11,352 nt of DNA from contig DMTJ01000580.1 in assembly GCA_003477185.1 (NCBI GenBank), forward strand, positions 1 through 11,352, in the 5' to 3' direction. This stretch comes from Lentisphaeria bacterium. GTDB lineage: Bacteria > Verrucomicrobiota > Lentisphaeria > JABSQK01 > UBA12247. Of the stretch, positions 1 through 8,766 are shown piece after piece. The position numbers were made by a program, and so were the translations under genes. Position 1 is the stretch's first letter; the number at the start of each line of letters is the position of its first letter. The notes under the pieces were generated by a model that did not search any database, had not been told where the DNA came from, and saw only the letters and a program-made list of their open reading frames with translations.

Positions 1-282
1 GTGCTGGTGTATCTCACCGATTGCAAGCACCTGCCAGATGAGACCGTGGAGGCTGCGAAGTCCGCAAACGTGGTGGTGCTGTCAGCGTTGTGGAGGCAGG
101 ATTGGAAGCATCCATCGCACTTGAATCTGGAGGAGGCGCTGGAGTGGGCTGAGCGGATTGCTGCCCCTCAGCTGTATCTCACGCACCTGACCCATTTTAT
201 CGGCCTACACGCAGAGACCTCGGCGCGCTTGCCCGCGCAGGTAGACCTGGCCCATGATGGCTTGCGTTTTGAGGTTGCCTGA
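1..282 (+). CDS. MBL-fold metallo-hydrolase, PhnP-like (3' part only)
   Basis: This is the C-terminal 93 residues of a metallo-beta-lactamase-fold hydrolase; the 5' part lies outside the window, so the first codon (GTG) is probably an internal valine. The end of the fold is visible: 'YLTDCK' (residues 4-9) carries the aspartate that bridges the two metals in this superfamily (D7), 'HPSHL' (37-41) is the His-rich segment usual in PhnP-type members, and 'THLTHF' (61-66) supplies the last metal-binding histidine (H62 or H65), followed by the 'AHDGL' strand near the C-terminus. PhnP-like proteins are phosphodiesterases (PhnP itself opens cyclic ribose phosphate in phosphonate use), but many relatives have unknown substrates and nothing here fixes one. 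The gene converges on the lipoprotein gene at 492-1394. The superfamily call is firm; the exact substrate is unknown. Confidence 0.85.
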   Translation: MLVYLTDCKHLPDETVEAAKSANVVVLSALWRQDWKHPSHLNLEEALEWAERIAAPQLYLTHLTHFIGLHAETSARLPAQVDLAHDGLRFEVA

Positions 283-437
283 TGAGCCGCTTTTCCTGCT
301 TTCTGATATGGAGTAAGCACCTCACGCAACTGGCTTCGCGCCCCAGCTACATTCCTCGGTACGACGGGTCTCTGTGCCCGCCCCTCTACTATCAGAGTGA
401 CGCGTACGGAGAAGCGGTCCTACAAATCGCCCAATAG
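282..437 (+). CDS. possible small ORF, 51 aa, coupled to the hydrolase stop codon
   Basis: An ATG overlaps the hydrolase stop codon as TGATG (280-284) and opens a 51-codon frame ending in TAG at 435-437. A GAGG at 271-274 lies 7 nt before the ATG, which is good Shine-Dalgarno spacing. The product starts MSRFSCFLIW, has no transmembrane segment or motif I recognise, and is rich in Ser, Tyr and Pro, which is more like chance translation. The overlap geometry is the only argument in favour. I consider it more likely spurious than real. Confidence 0.2.
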   Translation: MSRFSCFLIWSKHLTQLASRPSYIPRYDGSLCPPLYYQSDAYGEAVLQIAQ

Positions 438-491
438 TCCCAGCGATGGATCGGCAGCAGCGAAATCTGGTGCTGCGTAAGTAGCGGCGGG

Positions 492-1394
492 TTATTGCGG
501 GAGGCCGATGGTCTCGCGCCAGGGGCCGTCAGCTGGCTTGTTATGGGCCCAGTAGGGCAGCATGCGGGTGTGGGTGCGGCGGGCGGTGGTGGTGACAGGT
601 TCGCGGCCAGGAGCCTCGGGGTAGGTTTCGCTCCAACTCTCGATCAGGTGCGGGAAGGCGGCGCTGAAGGTGATTTCGACGGTTCGCTGGAGCTCTGTGT
701 ATTGGAGGCGGTAGCTGCGCAACCCGCCTAGTGCTTCTTGAAGCGTGGCGGTGGCAGGCGAGGCTGCAACGGGAACATGGGCAAACCGGGTGTAGACTAA
801 GCTGGGAATGAAGGAGATGGAGCCGGTAGGCAAGGTCTCGGGTGCCAAGCGGATCCGGAGCCACAGTCCATCCTCTGTCTGCGCGAGCGGCAGCTTGGTG
901 TCGGTGTCGCCCTCACTCTGGAAGTACGAGTACTGTCGTAGCTGGAGGTGCTCGGGCCAGCGATTGAGCTGCGTGAAGACTTGGCCGCACCACTCTTGGA
1001 CACCACAGCTGGCCTTCAAGAGCACTGGTTGGCTGATCGGCGCGAATGCTGAGGTCATGGCGGTGTAGGGATAGACTCCGGTTGTGAATGACCGTGTGGC
1101 GTTCAATTTCAGCACTGGCGTGGCCTGATCACGCTCTGGCGCATCGGACTTCACTTGGGTCAGAGGATCAAAGGGCTCGGTGACGAAGATGAGCACGGCG
1201 TCGCCAGCGTGGGTGTTGCCGTAACGCCCTTGGGATAGGGCGTAGCGCGAGATTTCGGCACCGTGCGGGTACCAATAGCTTTGAATGTCCGTAGCCTCTG
1301 GAATGGCGGTGACGGGACCGGCAGGAGCCTCGGGCTGGGATGCACAGGAGCACAACAGCGAAAAGCTCAGGCTCAGCAAGGCGAGCCAACGCAT
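492..1394 (-). CDS. conserved lipoprotein of unknown function (300 aa)
   Basis: A secreted lipoprotein of 300 residues. The N-terminus is a typical type II signal peptide: M-R-W, a hydrophobic stretch, then the lipobox L-C-S-C, with lipidation expected at Cys17. The mature part contains 'RYGNTHAGDAVLIFVTE' (57-73), 'TGVYPYTAMTSAF' (105-117) and 'EWCGQVFTQLN' (134-144). From memory these belong to a family found mainly in Bacteroidetes and Verrucomicrobia, sometimes carrying the misleading name 'septum formation inhibitor Maf'; it does not resemble the Maf nucleotide pyrophosphatase. Cys130 and Cys136 flank the core motif and could form a disulfide. The frame is open for 46 more codons upstream, but the ATG at 1394 is chosen because it gives the signal peptide, overlaps the argS stop as TGATG, and has GGAG (1403-1406) 8 nt upstream. 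Translation is probably coupled to argS. No biochemical role can be given. Confidence 0.85.
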   Translation of the reverse strand: MRWLALLSLSFSLLCSCASQPEAPAGPVTAIPEATDIQSYWYPHGAEISRYALSQGRYGNTHAGDAVLIFVTEPFDPLTQVKSDAPERDQATPVLKLNATRSFTTGVYPYTAMTSAFAPISQPVLLKASCGVQEWCGQVFTQLNRWPEHLQLRQYSYFQSEGDTDTKLPLAQTEDGLWLRIRLAPETLPTGSISFIPSLVYTRFAHVPVAASPATATLQEALGGLRSYRLQYTELQRTVEITFSAAFPHLIESWSETYPEAPGREPVTTTARRTHTRMLPYWAHNKPADGPWRETIGLPQ

Positions 1395-3127
1395 CACATG
1401 CGCTCCAGCGGTTCCACACCGATCATGTTCAGGCCCCAGGCAATGACGTTTCCGAGCAGGCCAGCAATGGCGAGACGGCTGTCGCGCACAGCAGGATCGA
1501 CGCCGTCTTTCCAGACAGGGCAGGCGTTCCACACCCCACTGAAATCTTGTGAGAGCTCGTAGAGGTGCTGCAGCAGGACGTTCGGCGCGAGCTCGCCGAC
1601 GACCTGCGGCCAGACGTCGAGCGTGGCGAGCAGCTTCTTGGCCAGCTTCTGCTCTTGTGGGGTTTCGAGCAGAAACGGGACGGTTCCGACGAGGTTCTGG
1701 ACGTCGATGCCCCCCTTGGTGCCCAAGGAGCGAGTTCGTGCGTAGGTCATGAGCAGGTAAACAGCAGTGTTGCCGTCCTTGGACAGCATTTTCTCCCAGC
1801 TGAAGCGATAATCGGTACCGACGGCGTGGAGCAGATCTGCGTATTTCACAGAGGCGATTCCGATGGTTCTGGAGACGGCGGGCAGGTCTTCTTCGGTGAG
1901 GTGGTCTGAGCCAAGCTCGCGGGTGACGGTGAACGCCTGCTCTTCGGCCTCTTGGAGCAGGTCCTTGAGCTTGACGGTGCCGCCAGTACGAGTCTTGAAC
2001 GGCTTGCCGTCTGCGCCGAGCATCATGCCGAAGCCGACGTGGCGCAAGGCATCAGCGGGTGCCCAGCCCATGCGTTCGGCGGTCTGAAATGCTTTGTCAA
2101 AGTGCTCGTGTTGGCGGGCATCTGTGACGTAGATGACCTGGTCAGCCTCTTGGACCTGGATGCGGTGGCGAATGGCCGCGAGGTCGGTGGTGGCGTAGAT
2201 GTAGCCGCCATCTGATTTCTGCACCAGCATGGGCGTCTCGTAGCCTTCGATAAAGACGCAGACTGCGCCCTGCGAGATCTCGGCGATCTCAGCCTCCTGA
2301 AGGCTATCGACGATTCCCTTCAAGGCATCATTATAAGCAGACTCGCCGCGGTCTTCGATCTTGATGTCGAGACGCTTGTAGATGGCATGGCAATGGCGCA
2401 GCGATTCTTCACAGAAGACGCGCCAGATGGCGAGAATGTCAGGATCGCCAGCCTGGAGCTCAACGACGACTTTTCGCGCGGCAGTCTTGAATTCGTCGGA
2501 GGCGTCGAAGGCAAGCTTGGCCTCCCGGTAGAAGGTCTCAAGGTCGTCAATCGCAAAGCTGTCTGGCTGCTCAATAGCTTCGGGTTGCGTAGTCCGCAGG
2601 TAGTGCAGCAACATGCCAAATTGCGTGCCCCAGTCGCCAACGTGATTCATGCGCGAGACGGCATGCCCTTCAAACTCGAGGAAGCGGCAGATGCTGTCGC
2701 CGATAATGGTGCTGCGCAGATGCCCCACGTGCATTTCTTTGGCCAAGTTGGGCCCGGAGAAGTCGACCACGATGCTCTGTGGCTCGGCTACAGTAGGTAG
2801 TCCGAGGCGCTGGTCTTGGCTCATTTCCTGGAGACAGCTGACGGTTACATCAGGATTGATCCGCAGATTGATAAAGCCTGGGCCGGCAATCTCGGGTTCG
2901 GCGCAGAGGCCTGCGACGTCTAGCGCGGCGACGATGTCCTGGGCGATCTGACGAGGTGCCTTGCGCAAGACGCGTGCAAGGCCCATGGCGGCGTTACACT
3001 GGAAGTCGCCAAAGTCGGGATTCTGAGTGGGAACAATTAAGGGGAAGGGCAGTTCCGCATCGGCGGGGAGAAGAGTTCTGAGCGCGGATTCGATCCGGCG
3101 GCTGAGCAATGACTTCGGGGATTGCAT
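1394..3127 (-). CDS. argS: arginyl-tRNA synthetase
   Basis: This is a class I aminoacyl-tRNA synthetase of 577 residues, a normal ArgRS length, which charges tRNA-Arg in the cytoplasm using ATP. The N-terminal add-on domain covers about residues 5-92, with 'NPDFGDFQCN' at 36-45. The catalytic domain opens with 'DFSGPNLAKEMHVGHLRST' (122-140), where HVGH (133-136) is the HIGH signature. 'MNHVGDWGTQFG' (160-171), 'SDGGYIYATTDLAA' (305-318) and 'GKPFKTRTGGTVKL' (374-387) follow; the last stands in for a canonical KMSKS loop, as is usual in ArgRS. The C-terminal DALR anticodon-binding domain shows 'LYELSQDFSGVWNACPV' (522-538) and ends in the typical 'ERM'. The ATG at 3127 gives a full N-terminal domain, although its ribosome binding site is weak. 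tRNA-Val lies 106 nt upstream on the same strand. No defect is seen. Confidence 0.98.
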   Translation of the reverse strand: MQSPKSLLSRRIESALRTLLPADAELPFPLIVPTQNPDFGDFQCNAAMGLARVLRKAPRQIAQDIVAALDVAGLCAEPEIAGPGFINLRINPDVTVSCLQEMSQDQRLGLPTVAEPQSIVVDFSGPNLAKEMHVGHLRSTIIGDSICRFLEFEGHAVSRMNHVGDWGTQFGMLLHYLRTTQPEAIEQPDSFAIDDLETFYREAKLAFDASDEFKTAARKVVVELQAGDPDILAIWRVFCEESLRHCHAIYKRLDIKIEDRGESAYNDALKGIVDSLQEAEIAEISQGAVCVFIEGYETPMLVQKSDGGYIYATTDLAAIRHRIQVQEADQVIYVTDARQHEHFDKAFQTAERMGWAPADALRHVGFGMMLGADGKPFKTRTGGTVKLKDLLQEAEEQAFTVTRELGSDHLTEEDLPAVSRTIGIASVKYADLLHAVGTDYRFSWEKMLSKDGNTAVYLLMTYARTRSLGTKGGIDVQNLVGTVPFLLETPQEQKLAKKLLATLDVWPQVVGELAPNVLLQHLYELSQDFSGVWNACPVWKDGVDPAVRDSRLAIAGLLGNVIAWGLNMIGVEPLERM

Positions 3128-3212
3128 AGAAGTAGGAACCTGTGGGGCGCGCCTGGAAGGGGGAGAATCTCTCCAGCAAAATCATGCATCAGGCGCGGTG
3201 CCGTCCGACGGG

Positions 3213-3231
3213 TTTTGCGGAGTCCGCAAAA
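3213..3231. repeat. perfect inverted repeat just after tRNA-Val
   Basis: TTTTGCGG (3213-3220) and CCGCAAAA (3224-3231) form a perfect 8-bp stem with a 3-nt loop, beginning three nucleotides beyond the CCA end on the - strand. The T run precedes the stem and the A run follows it on both strands, the reverse of a rho-independent terminator, so its role is open: RNA 3'-end processing, a protein site, or chance. Confidence 0.6.
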
Positions 3232-3233
3232 AG

Positions 3234-3310
<77 letters not shown>

Positions 3311-3555
3311 ACATCGGAAAGGCGGGTACAATGCGTAATAGCGGCAGGATTGCAAGGCTGTCGGTCGGTTGATTTAGGCAGCGAATCTGTAATTTCGTGC
3401 AGCAAACTCGTTGGAGTTCACCGCTTTCACTGTGCGACATGCTGGATGCGAGTGCGCGCGTAGCACATCTAAAGCTGCTAATTGCAACGGGTTATGAACT
3501 TATGCTGTGCTAAACTCGGAGGAAATTTGGAGCGCCGCCAATGTTTAGTCAAGAA
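3311..3555. other. non-coding gap between the SseB-like gene and tRNA-Val
   Basis: About 245 bp without a credible gene. It must hold the end of the upstream - strand transcript and the start of the tRNA/argS unit. It is visibly more AT-rich in its right half than the flanking genes. I see only small hairpins, for example AACTC-GTTG-GAGTT at 3405-3418, and no stem with a U tract that would make a convincing rho-independent terminator. The weak tRNA promoter lies at its left end. Confidence 0.6.
3328..3355 (-). promoter_or_regulatory. possible promoter for tRNA-Val
   Basis: On the - strand a TTGCAA (-35-like, 3350-3355) and a CATTGT (-10-like, 3328-3333) are separated by 16 nt, and the -10 element ends 17 nt before the mature tRNA 5' end. 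The spacing suits a tRNA promoter, but the -10 matches the consensus at only three of six positions, so this is a weak call by eye. Confidence 0.25.
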
Positions 3556-3996
3556 TTAGTCTGAGCCGACGCGGTCGTAGATGACTTGGGCATCGGCGAC
3601 GCGAAGCGGGAAGGGGGCCGCGTCACTGCGGAAGTTGAAGACGGCTTGCTCGACGCCGAAGCCGCCGAGCTTGGCGATGTACGGGACGGCATCGGGAACG
3701 CGCACAGAGAACATGTGACAGCTGCCATCCTCGTCTTCATAGTCGAGCGCCTTGGCGCAGGCCACCAGTTCAGCCTGGTCGGTAAAGATGAGCAGGCTGA
3801 TCTCGCCGTCGACGGAGCCGAGTTGGGGCTTGTCGGGCATTTCGGCATCTGCGAGGAAGTGCCAGACTGGAAGTTTGAAGACGTGTTCGTAGATGGCGGA
3901 AAGGGCGCTTTCGTCCTTGGCCGCAGTCGCGGCGAGCACGATGTCGTTGAAGTTCTCCGGCAAGGCGCGGGAGGGGCGAGGCTCCGGGGTAGTCAT
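3556..3996 (-). CDS. SseB-like protein (146 aa)
   Basis: A small, acidic, probably cytoplasmic protein of 146 residues without signal peptide or membrane segment. After a Pro-rich N-terminus, the body has the pattern of an SseB N-terminal-type domain: a helix rich in Ala and Glu, a strand 'LPVWHFLAD', then 'GEISLLIFTDQAELVACAKAL', where hydrophobic-FTDxxEL is the recognisable family feature, and a later strand 'GGFGVEQAVFNF'. SseB-domain proteins are widespread and mostly uncharacterised; SseB itself is a rhodanese/secretion-linked name of little predictive value. The start at 3996 follows the helicase stop by 10 nt, with AAGG about 8 nt upstream of the ATG. The same frame runs far upstream inside the helicase gene, but that part is out of frame with it and low in complexity. 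It is likely the last gene of the sdh-helicase transcript. The family assignment is moderate; the function is unknown. Confidence 0.75.
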   Translation of the reverse strand: MTTPEPRPSRALPENFNDIVLAATAAKDESALSAIYEHVFKLPVWHFLADAEMPDKPQLGSVDGEISLLIFTDQAELVACAKALDYEDEDGSCHMFSVRVPDAVPYIAKLGGFGVEQAVFNFRSDAAPFPLRVADAQVIYDRVGSD

Positions 3997-4006
3997 GGCT
4001 AGGGCC

Positions 4007-6064
4007 TTATGATTCGATACGAGGACAGGCGGGAATTCCGGCCAGGAAACCGGCCCCGTACGAGGATTGGACAATGCGCGGGTCAAGCACGACGAGAATG
4101 CCGGTATCATTGCGTGAGCGAATGAGACGGCCGACGCCTTGGCGAAATTTAAGAATGGCTTCGGGGAGGAAGTAGTCGCGGAAGGAATTGCCTCCGCTTT
4201 GGTCGATCCGGTTTTTGCGGGCAGCCATGAGCGGATGGCTGGGGACGGAGAAGGGCAGTTTGACAATAATGACGTTACTGAGGGACGCCCCGGGGACGTC
4301 GACGCCGGTCCAGAAGCTATCGGTGCCAAAGAGCACAGAGTTGACATCATCCCGAAAAGCTTGCAGCATTTTTCCACGCTGCATGCCCTCTCCTTGGACA
4401 AAGAGTTGGATGCCCTGGCCTTCGAGCTTTTCGCGGAGCTGATCGGCGATATCACGCATGAGGCGATAGCTGGTGAAAAGGACGAAGGCTTTGCCTTTGG
4501 TCAGGGCGAGGTAGTGGTCCACCAGCTCGACGACGGCGCTGGAGTAGTCGGGCGCGCCTGGCCGCGGGAGCTGACGATGGGGCAGGTGGAGGGTGACTTG
4601 CTTCTGGAAGTCGAAGGGGGTGTCGAGAATGAGCTGGGTTGCGGTGTCCGCACCGAGACGCTGGCGGAAGTAGTCGACATTGCCGTTTACCGCAAAGGTG
4701 GCGCTGGTGAGCACGACTGGGGTTTGGCGGCTGAAGAGGTCGCGGCGCAAGATCGAGGCGACGTCAATGGGCGCGACGTTCATCACGATGTTGTCGCGTT
4801 TGTGGCCGGACATTTCGAACCAGTAGACGTGCTCGGCTGCGTGCATGGAGAGGAAAGTTTCCATCACGTTTCGCATGGCCTCGATGCGAGTCGCGAGCGC
4901 GTTCAACTCCATGCGCGCTTCATCTTCTTCGTCGAGCTTGTCGGCCATCCGAGTGAGCGAGAACTGGAGGTTTCTCCAGGCATTCTCGCAATGGTTCGGG
5001 ATGTGGTCCGGCGTGGTGTAGGTGAGTGGATTCTGGTCTTGCTGTTCGATCCACATGCGCAGCCGGGTGAAGAAGCTGTCGGTGGCATGACGGGCTTCGT
5101 CGAGGGTGTCTCGGATGGGTGCGAAGTCCGCACGGGCCAGAATGCCGCGGTTGGAGCTTGGGTTATAGAGGCGATTGAAGAGGTAGAAGACGCCGAGGGC
5201 GGAGAGCTTGAGGCCGAGGTGGTTGGCCGCGGCATCTTCGAAGCAATGGGCTTCGTCGAGGACAACGCCGGCGTATTCGGGGAGAAGGCCAACTTCTTCT
5301 TCGCGTTTGATGGCGAGATCGACGCAGAACATGGCGTGATTTGCGATGATGATGTCAGCGCTGAAGAGGCGCCGGCGAGCGGCGCGGAAGAAGCAGACTT
5401 CGTCACCATTGTCGTTGCCCCCGCGGGGGCAGGTGCCAGCCTCGCTGCAAACGGCGGCCCAGGCAGCACGGTTGGGGACAAAGGGCAGGTCAGTCTTGGC
5501 CCCAATGGTGGAGGAGCGCGCCCACTCGGCGATGCGCGCAGCCTCGGGCGTGAGGTCGGCAGAGGGGAGGTATTGGTCGTCGAAGCTGATGGCGTTATTG
5601 AGCCGGTGCAGACAGACGTAGTTGGCGCGGCCCATGGCGACTGCGGCACGAATGGGGCGATCGAGAATCTTCTCCAGTAGGGGAATATCCCGCTGAATGA
5701 GCTGCTCTTGCAGGGCAATGGTGTGGGTAGCGATGATGAAGGGGCGACGCAGTTTCTGCGCAGCAAGCACGGCCGGAATGAGGTAGGCAAAGCTCTTGCC
5801 GACGCCGGTCGGGGCCTCGATAAAGGCATGGTGCTTTTCTTCGAACGCCTCCGCAACTGCCACGGCCATCTGACGCTGCTGAGGACGCTCTTCGTACTCG
5901 CGGCCCCCGAGCTCACCGGCTTTTCGTAAGGGAGAGTTGGCCCCGAAGATGTTATCAACAGACTCTTGAAGCTGATAGAGCGGGCCGTATGCCTGATCGT
6001 CCTCGCTGGATTCTTCCAGGAACTCGTTGAGTGTTTCCCCCCAACGGTCGGCTGGCATGATCAT
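4007..6064 (-). CDS. dinG: DinG/XPD-family ATP-dependent helicase with iron-sulfur cluster
   Basis: A superfamily 2 DNA helicase of 685 residues, expected to unwind DNA 5'-3' and to act on R-loops, D-loops or other repair intermediates. Motifs in order: an N-terminal 'YEERPQQRQMA' Q-motif-like segment (57-67); Walker A 'APTGVGKS' (84-91, K90); motif Ia 'IATHTIALQEQL' (111-122); four cysteines at C151 (NYVCLHRL), C206, C212 and C224 in the XPD/DinG 4Fe-4S arrangement; Walker B 'DEAH' (270-273); motif III 'VLTSATF' (451-457); 'FGTDSFWTGVDVPG' (579-592); and motif VI 'QGVGRLIRS' (642-650) with arginine fingers R646 and R649. There is no 3'-5' exonuclease domain at the N-terminus, unlike Gram-positive DinG. 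ATGs at 6064 and 6058 are both possible starts; neither has a clear Shine-Dalgarno. The start lies 12 nt after the sdhB stop, suggesting read-through from the sdh operon. Whether it is strictly DinG or the related YoaA type cannot be settled by eye. Confidence 0.92.
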   Translation of the reverse strand: MIMPADRWGETLNEFLEESSEDDQAYGPLYQLQESVDNIFGANSPLRKAGELGGREYEERPQQRQMAVAVAEAFEEKHHAFIEAPTGVGKSFAYLIPAVLAAQKLRRPFIIATHTIALQEQLIQRDIPLLEKILDRPIRAAVAMGRANYVCLHRLNNAISFDDQYLPSADLTPEAARIAEWARSSTIGAKTDLPFVPNRAAWAAVCSEAGTCPRGGNDNGDEVCFFRAARRRLFSADIIIANHAMFCVDLAIKREEEVGLLPEYAGVVLDEAHCFEDAAANHLGLKLSALGVFYLFNRLYNPSSNRGILARADFAPIRDTLDEARHATDSFFTRLRMWIEQQDQNPLTYTTPDHIPNHCENAWRNLQFSLTRMADKLDEEDEARMELNALATRIEAMRNVMETFLSMHAAEHVYWFEMSGHKRDNIVMNVAPIDVASILRRDLFSRQTPVVLTSATFAVNGNVDYFRQRLGADTATQLILDTPFDFQKQVTLHLPHRQLPRPGAPDYSSAVVELVDHYLALTKGKAFVLFTSYRLMRDIADQLREKLEGQGIQLFVQGEGMQRGKMLQAFRDDVNSVLFGTDSFWTGVDVPGASLSNVIIVKLPFSVPSHPLMAARKNRIDQSGGNSFRDYFLPEAILKFRQGVGRLIRSRNDTGILVVLDPRIVQSSYGAGFLAGIPACPRIES

Positions 6065-6076
6065 CGGGGCATCAGA

Positions 6077-6856
6077 TCAAGAGCAGTCGCAGGAAAAGCA
6101 GCTTTTGACGCGCTGGATGAGGAAGTCACGGTTTAGCGCGGCAATGTTGGTCATCTTGATCTGCTTGGGGCAGGCTGCTTCGCATTCGCCTTCGTTGGTG
6201 CAGTTTCCGAAGCCTGCAGCGTCGTGGGCTTGGACCATGTTGTAGGCTCGCTCAAGGCGCTCTGGCTTGCCCTGCGGCAGGGTGTTCAGGTGAACCACCT
6301 TGGCGGAGACAAAGAGCATGGCAGACGCGTTCTTGCAGGCAGCGACACAGGCACCGCAGCCAATGCAGGCGGCGGCATCCATGGCTACCTCGGCCTGAGG
6401 CAGGGGGATAGGCGTGGAGTTTGCGTCAACCTTGACGCCGGTGCGAACGCTGACATAGCCGCCAGCTTGAATGATGTCATCGAAGCCAGAGCGATCGACC
6501 ATGAGGTCTTTGATAATTGGGAAGCCGGTGGCGCGCCATGGCTCAATGGTAATGGTGTCTCCGTCATTGAAGGAGCGCATGTGCAACTGACAGGTGGTCA
6601 TTCCGTCGCCGGGGCCGTGAGGCTTGCCGTTGATGAAGAGGTTACAGGAACCGCAGATTCCTTCTCGACAATCGGACTCGAAGGTCACGGGCTCTTTGCC
6701 TTCGCCTTCGAGCTTGTTGTTGAGCACGTCGAGCATCTCGAGGAAGGACATGTGGGGGCTGATGTCCGAGACCTGGTGGGTTTCGAACGAGCCGGCAATG
6801 TTGACTGAGGGTTGGCGCCAGATGCGCAGAGTCAGGGAATAAGCTTCGGCACTCAT
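6077..6856 (-). CDS. sdhB: succinate dehydrogenase/fumarate reductase iron-sulfur subunit
   Basis: The electron-transfer subunit (259 aa) that carries electrons from the SdhA flavin to the quinone site through three iron-sulfur clusters on the cytoplasmic side of the membrane. The 2Fe-2S ligands are C63, C68, C71 and C89 ('[11 protein letters not shown]' ... 'TTCQ'). The 4Fe-4S ligands are C164, C167, C170 ('CIGCGAC') and C174, which also leads the next cluster. The 3Fe-4S ligands are C219, C225 and C229 ('[14 protein letters not shown]'). This layout fits the SdhCAB type of Bacteroidetes, Chlorobi and Verrucomicrobia. The start overlaps the sdhA stop as ATGA, with AAGGAG 6 nt upstream of the ATG. 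An oddity is the last nine residues, KSCFSCDCS, which add three cysteines beyond the cluster ligands. The direction of catalysis cannot be read from sequence. Confidence 0.97.
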   Translation of the reverse strand: MSAEAYSLTLRIWRQPSVNIAGSFETHQVSDISPHMSFLEMLDVLNNKLEGEGKEPVTFESDCREGICGSCNLFINGKPHGPGDGMTTCQLHMRSFNDGDTITIEPWRATGFPIIKDLMVDRSGFDDIIQAGGYVSVRTGVKVDANSTPIPLPQAEVAMDAAACIGCGACVAACKNASAMLFVSAKVVHLNTLPQGKPERLERAYNMVQAHDAAGFGNCTNEGECEAACPKQIKMTNIAALNRDFLIQRVKSCFSCDCS

Positions 6857-8766
6857 TTGTAGCTCCTTGTGGAAGGCTTGACCACTTCGTACTCGAGGAT
6901 CTCTTTGTGCAGGGTCTGCGGGGTATCCGGGCCATTGTAGTCCCAGGCCGCGACGTACATGTAGTCGTCGTCATCGCGCTTGGCAGCGCCTTCTTCGGTC
7001 TGGTGCTCGGTGCGGAAATGACCGCCGCAAGATTCTTCGCGGTTGAGGGCATCGCGGCACATTAGCTCGCCAAGCTCGAAGAAGTCGGCGACGCGGCCCG
7101 CACGTTCGAGGGTCTGGTTTACGTCTTTTCCAGAACCGGGGATGTTGACAGTGGCATGAAATTCCTCGCGGAGGGCGGGGATTTCCTTGATGGCCTGTGC
7201 GAGGCCTGCTTTGTCGCGGGTCATGCCGCAGCGATCCCACATGATCTTGCCGAGGGAACGATGCAGGTCATCGACGGTGCGCTTGCCTTTGCAATCGAGC
7301 ATCTTCTGGGTCTTTTCCTTGGCGTCATTGACTGCGTCGGAGAAGGCCGCATGTGAGTGATCAACGGTGGTGTTGAGGAAACCAGCGAGGTAATCACAGA
7401 CGGTGTTCGGGATGACGAAATAGCCGTCTGCCAGCCCTTGCATGAGGGCGCTCGCTCCGAGGCGGTTCGCACCATGATCGGAGAAGTTTGCTTCGCCGAG
7501 GACGAAAAGCCCGGGGACGGTGCTCATGAGGTTGTAGTCCACCCAGAGCCCGCCCATGGTGTAATGGGGTGCCGGATAGATTTTCATGGGGGTCTGGTAG
7601 GGATCATCACCGCTGATGCGCCCGTACATTTCGAAGAGGTTTCCGTAGCGTGTTTCTACGGCATCGCGACCAAGGCGACTGATGGCTTCGGCAAAGTCGA
7701 GATAGACGGCGTTTCCGGTCTGGCCAAGGCCGTAGCCCTCGTCACAGACGGCCTTGGCGGCCCGGCTGGCGATATCGCGTGGTACGAGATTGCCGAAGGC
7801 TGGATAAATGCGCTCTAGGTAGTAGTCGCGATCGCTCTCGGGAATGTCCTTGGGGGCGCGCGTCTCGTCCTTCTTTTTGGGGACCCAAACCCGACCATCG
7901 TTGCGCAGGGACTCGCTCATGAGGGTGAGCTTACTCTGGTGGTCGCCTGCTTGCGGAATGCAGGTGGGATGGATCTGTGTGTAGCAGGGATTTGCGAACA
8001 TCGCACCCTTGCGGTGACAACGCCAGCCCGCGGTGACGTTACAGCCACGGCCATTGGTTGAGAGGAAGTAGACGTTGGAATAGCCGCCGGTGCAGAGCAA
8101 AACGGTGTGCGCTGAATGGGAGCTAATCTCGCCCGTCAGCAAGTTTCTGGTGACAATACCGCGCGCATGGCCGTCGACGACGACGAGTTCGAGCATCTCG
8201 TGACGATTGTACATGGTGACGGTGCCCGCTTTGATCTGACGCGAGAGGGCGCTGTAGGCACCGAGCAAGAGCTGCTGGCCGGTTTGGCCGCGAGCGTAGA
8301 ATGTGCGAGAGACCTGGGCGCCGCCAAAGGAGCGGTTGGCCAACAGTCCGCCATATTCGCGGGCAAAGGGGACACCTTGGGCTACGCATTGATCAATGAT
8401 GTTTACGCTGACTTCGGCGAGCCGGTGGACGTTTGCCTCGCGGGAACGGAAGTCACCGCCCTTTACGGTGTCGTAGAACAGCCGATGCACGCTGTCGCCG
8501 TCATTCTGGTAGTTCTTGGCAGCGTTGATTCCGCCCTGGGCAGCGATGCTGTGCGCGCGCCGCGGGCTGTCGTGAATGGTAAAGGCCTTGACGTTGTAGC
8601 CAAGTTCACCAAGTGAGGCAGCTGCTGCTGCACCGGCGAGGCCGGTGCCCACGACGATTACGTCGAATTTTCGCTTGTTGGCTGGGTTGACGAGCTGGTT
8701 CTTGAACTTGGCGCTCTCCCACTTTTTATCGAGCGGGCCATCAGGAATGCGGGGGTCGAGAGTCAT
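6853..8766 (-). CDS. sdhA: succinate dehydrogenase/fumarate reductase flavoprotein subunit
   Basis: The catalytic subunit (637 aa) that oxidises succinate to fumarate with covalently bound FAD, docked to SdhB on the cytoplasmic face. The Rossmann FAD motif is '[19 protein letters not shown]' (38-56). H72 in '[11 protein letters not shown]' (71-81) is the expected histidyl-FAD attachment point. Active-site elements include 'HPTC' (266-269), R330 in '[10 protein letters not shown]' (the likely proton-shuttle Arg), H401 in '[10 protein letters not shown]' (401-410) and R435 in '[14 protein letters not shown]' (428-441). The long C-terminal helical domain and N-terminal '[20 protein letters not shown]' extension match the long Bacteroidetes/Verrucomicrobia-type SdhA. 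The frame is open for 40 more codons upstream, but that part is sdhC in another frame; the ATG at 8766 is preceded by a perfect GGAGGTGAT and overlaps the sdhC stop as ATGA. Intact, with all key residues present. Confidence 0.98.
   Translation of the reverse strand: MTLDPRIPDGPLDKKWESAKFKNQLVNPANKRKFDVIVVGTGLAGAAAAASLGELGYNVKAFTIHDSPRRAHSIAAQGGINAAKNYQNDGDSVHRLFYDTVKGGDFRSREANVHRLAEVSVNIIDQCVAQGVPFAREYGGLLANRSFGGAQVSRTFYARGQTGQQLLLGAYSALSRQIKAGTVTMYNRHEMLELVVVDGHARGIVTRNLLTGEISSHSAHTVLLCTGGYSNVYFLSTNGRGCNVTAGWRCHRKGAMFANPCYTQIHPTCIPQAGDHQSKLTLMSESLRNDGRVWVPKKKDETRAPKDIPESDRDYYLERIYPAFGNLVPRDIASRAAKAVCDEGYGLGQTGNAVYLDFAEAISRLGRDAVETRYGNLFEMYGRISGDDPYQTPMKIYPAPHYTMGGLWVDYNLMSTVPGLFVLGEANFSDHGANRLGASALMQGLADGYFVIPNTVCDYLAGFLNTTVDHSHAAFSDAVNDAKEKTQKMLDCKGKRTVDDLHRSLGKIMWDRCGMTRDKAGLAQAIKEIPALREEFHATVNIPGSGKDVNQTLERAGRVADFFELGELMCRDALNREESCGGHFRTEHQTEEGAAKRDDDDYMYVAAWDYNGPDTPQTLHKEILEYEVVKPSTRSYK

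Noticed and set aside
454..476. GCAGCA...TGCTGC stem between the convergent genes as a bidirectional terminator
   Set aside because: Only 6 bp with an 11-nt loop and no T tract on either side.
1395..1532. 46-codon N-terminal extension of the lipoprotein
   Set aside because: It overlaps argS in another frame, is Arg/Cys-rich and would destroy the signal peptide.
3213..3231. The inverted repeat after tRNA-Val as a rho-independent terminator
   Set aside because: No U tract follows the stem on either strand; the T run lies on the 5' side.
3541..3564. ATG with an upstream GGAGG on the + strand (short ORF at 3541)
   Set aside because: The frame closes after seven codons and the GGAGG is too far from the ATG.
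4139..5680. A 513-codon ORF on the + strand
   Set aside because: It lies antisense to the helicase gene, which carries all helicase motifs in the right order. The + frame is Gly/Glu/Val-rich and is explained by codon bias in GC-rich DNA.
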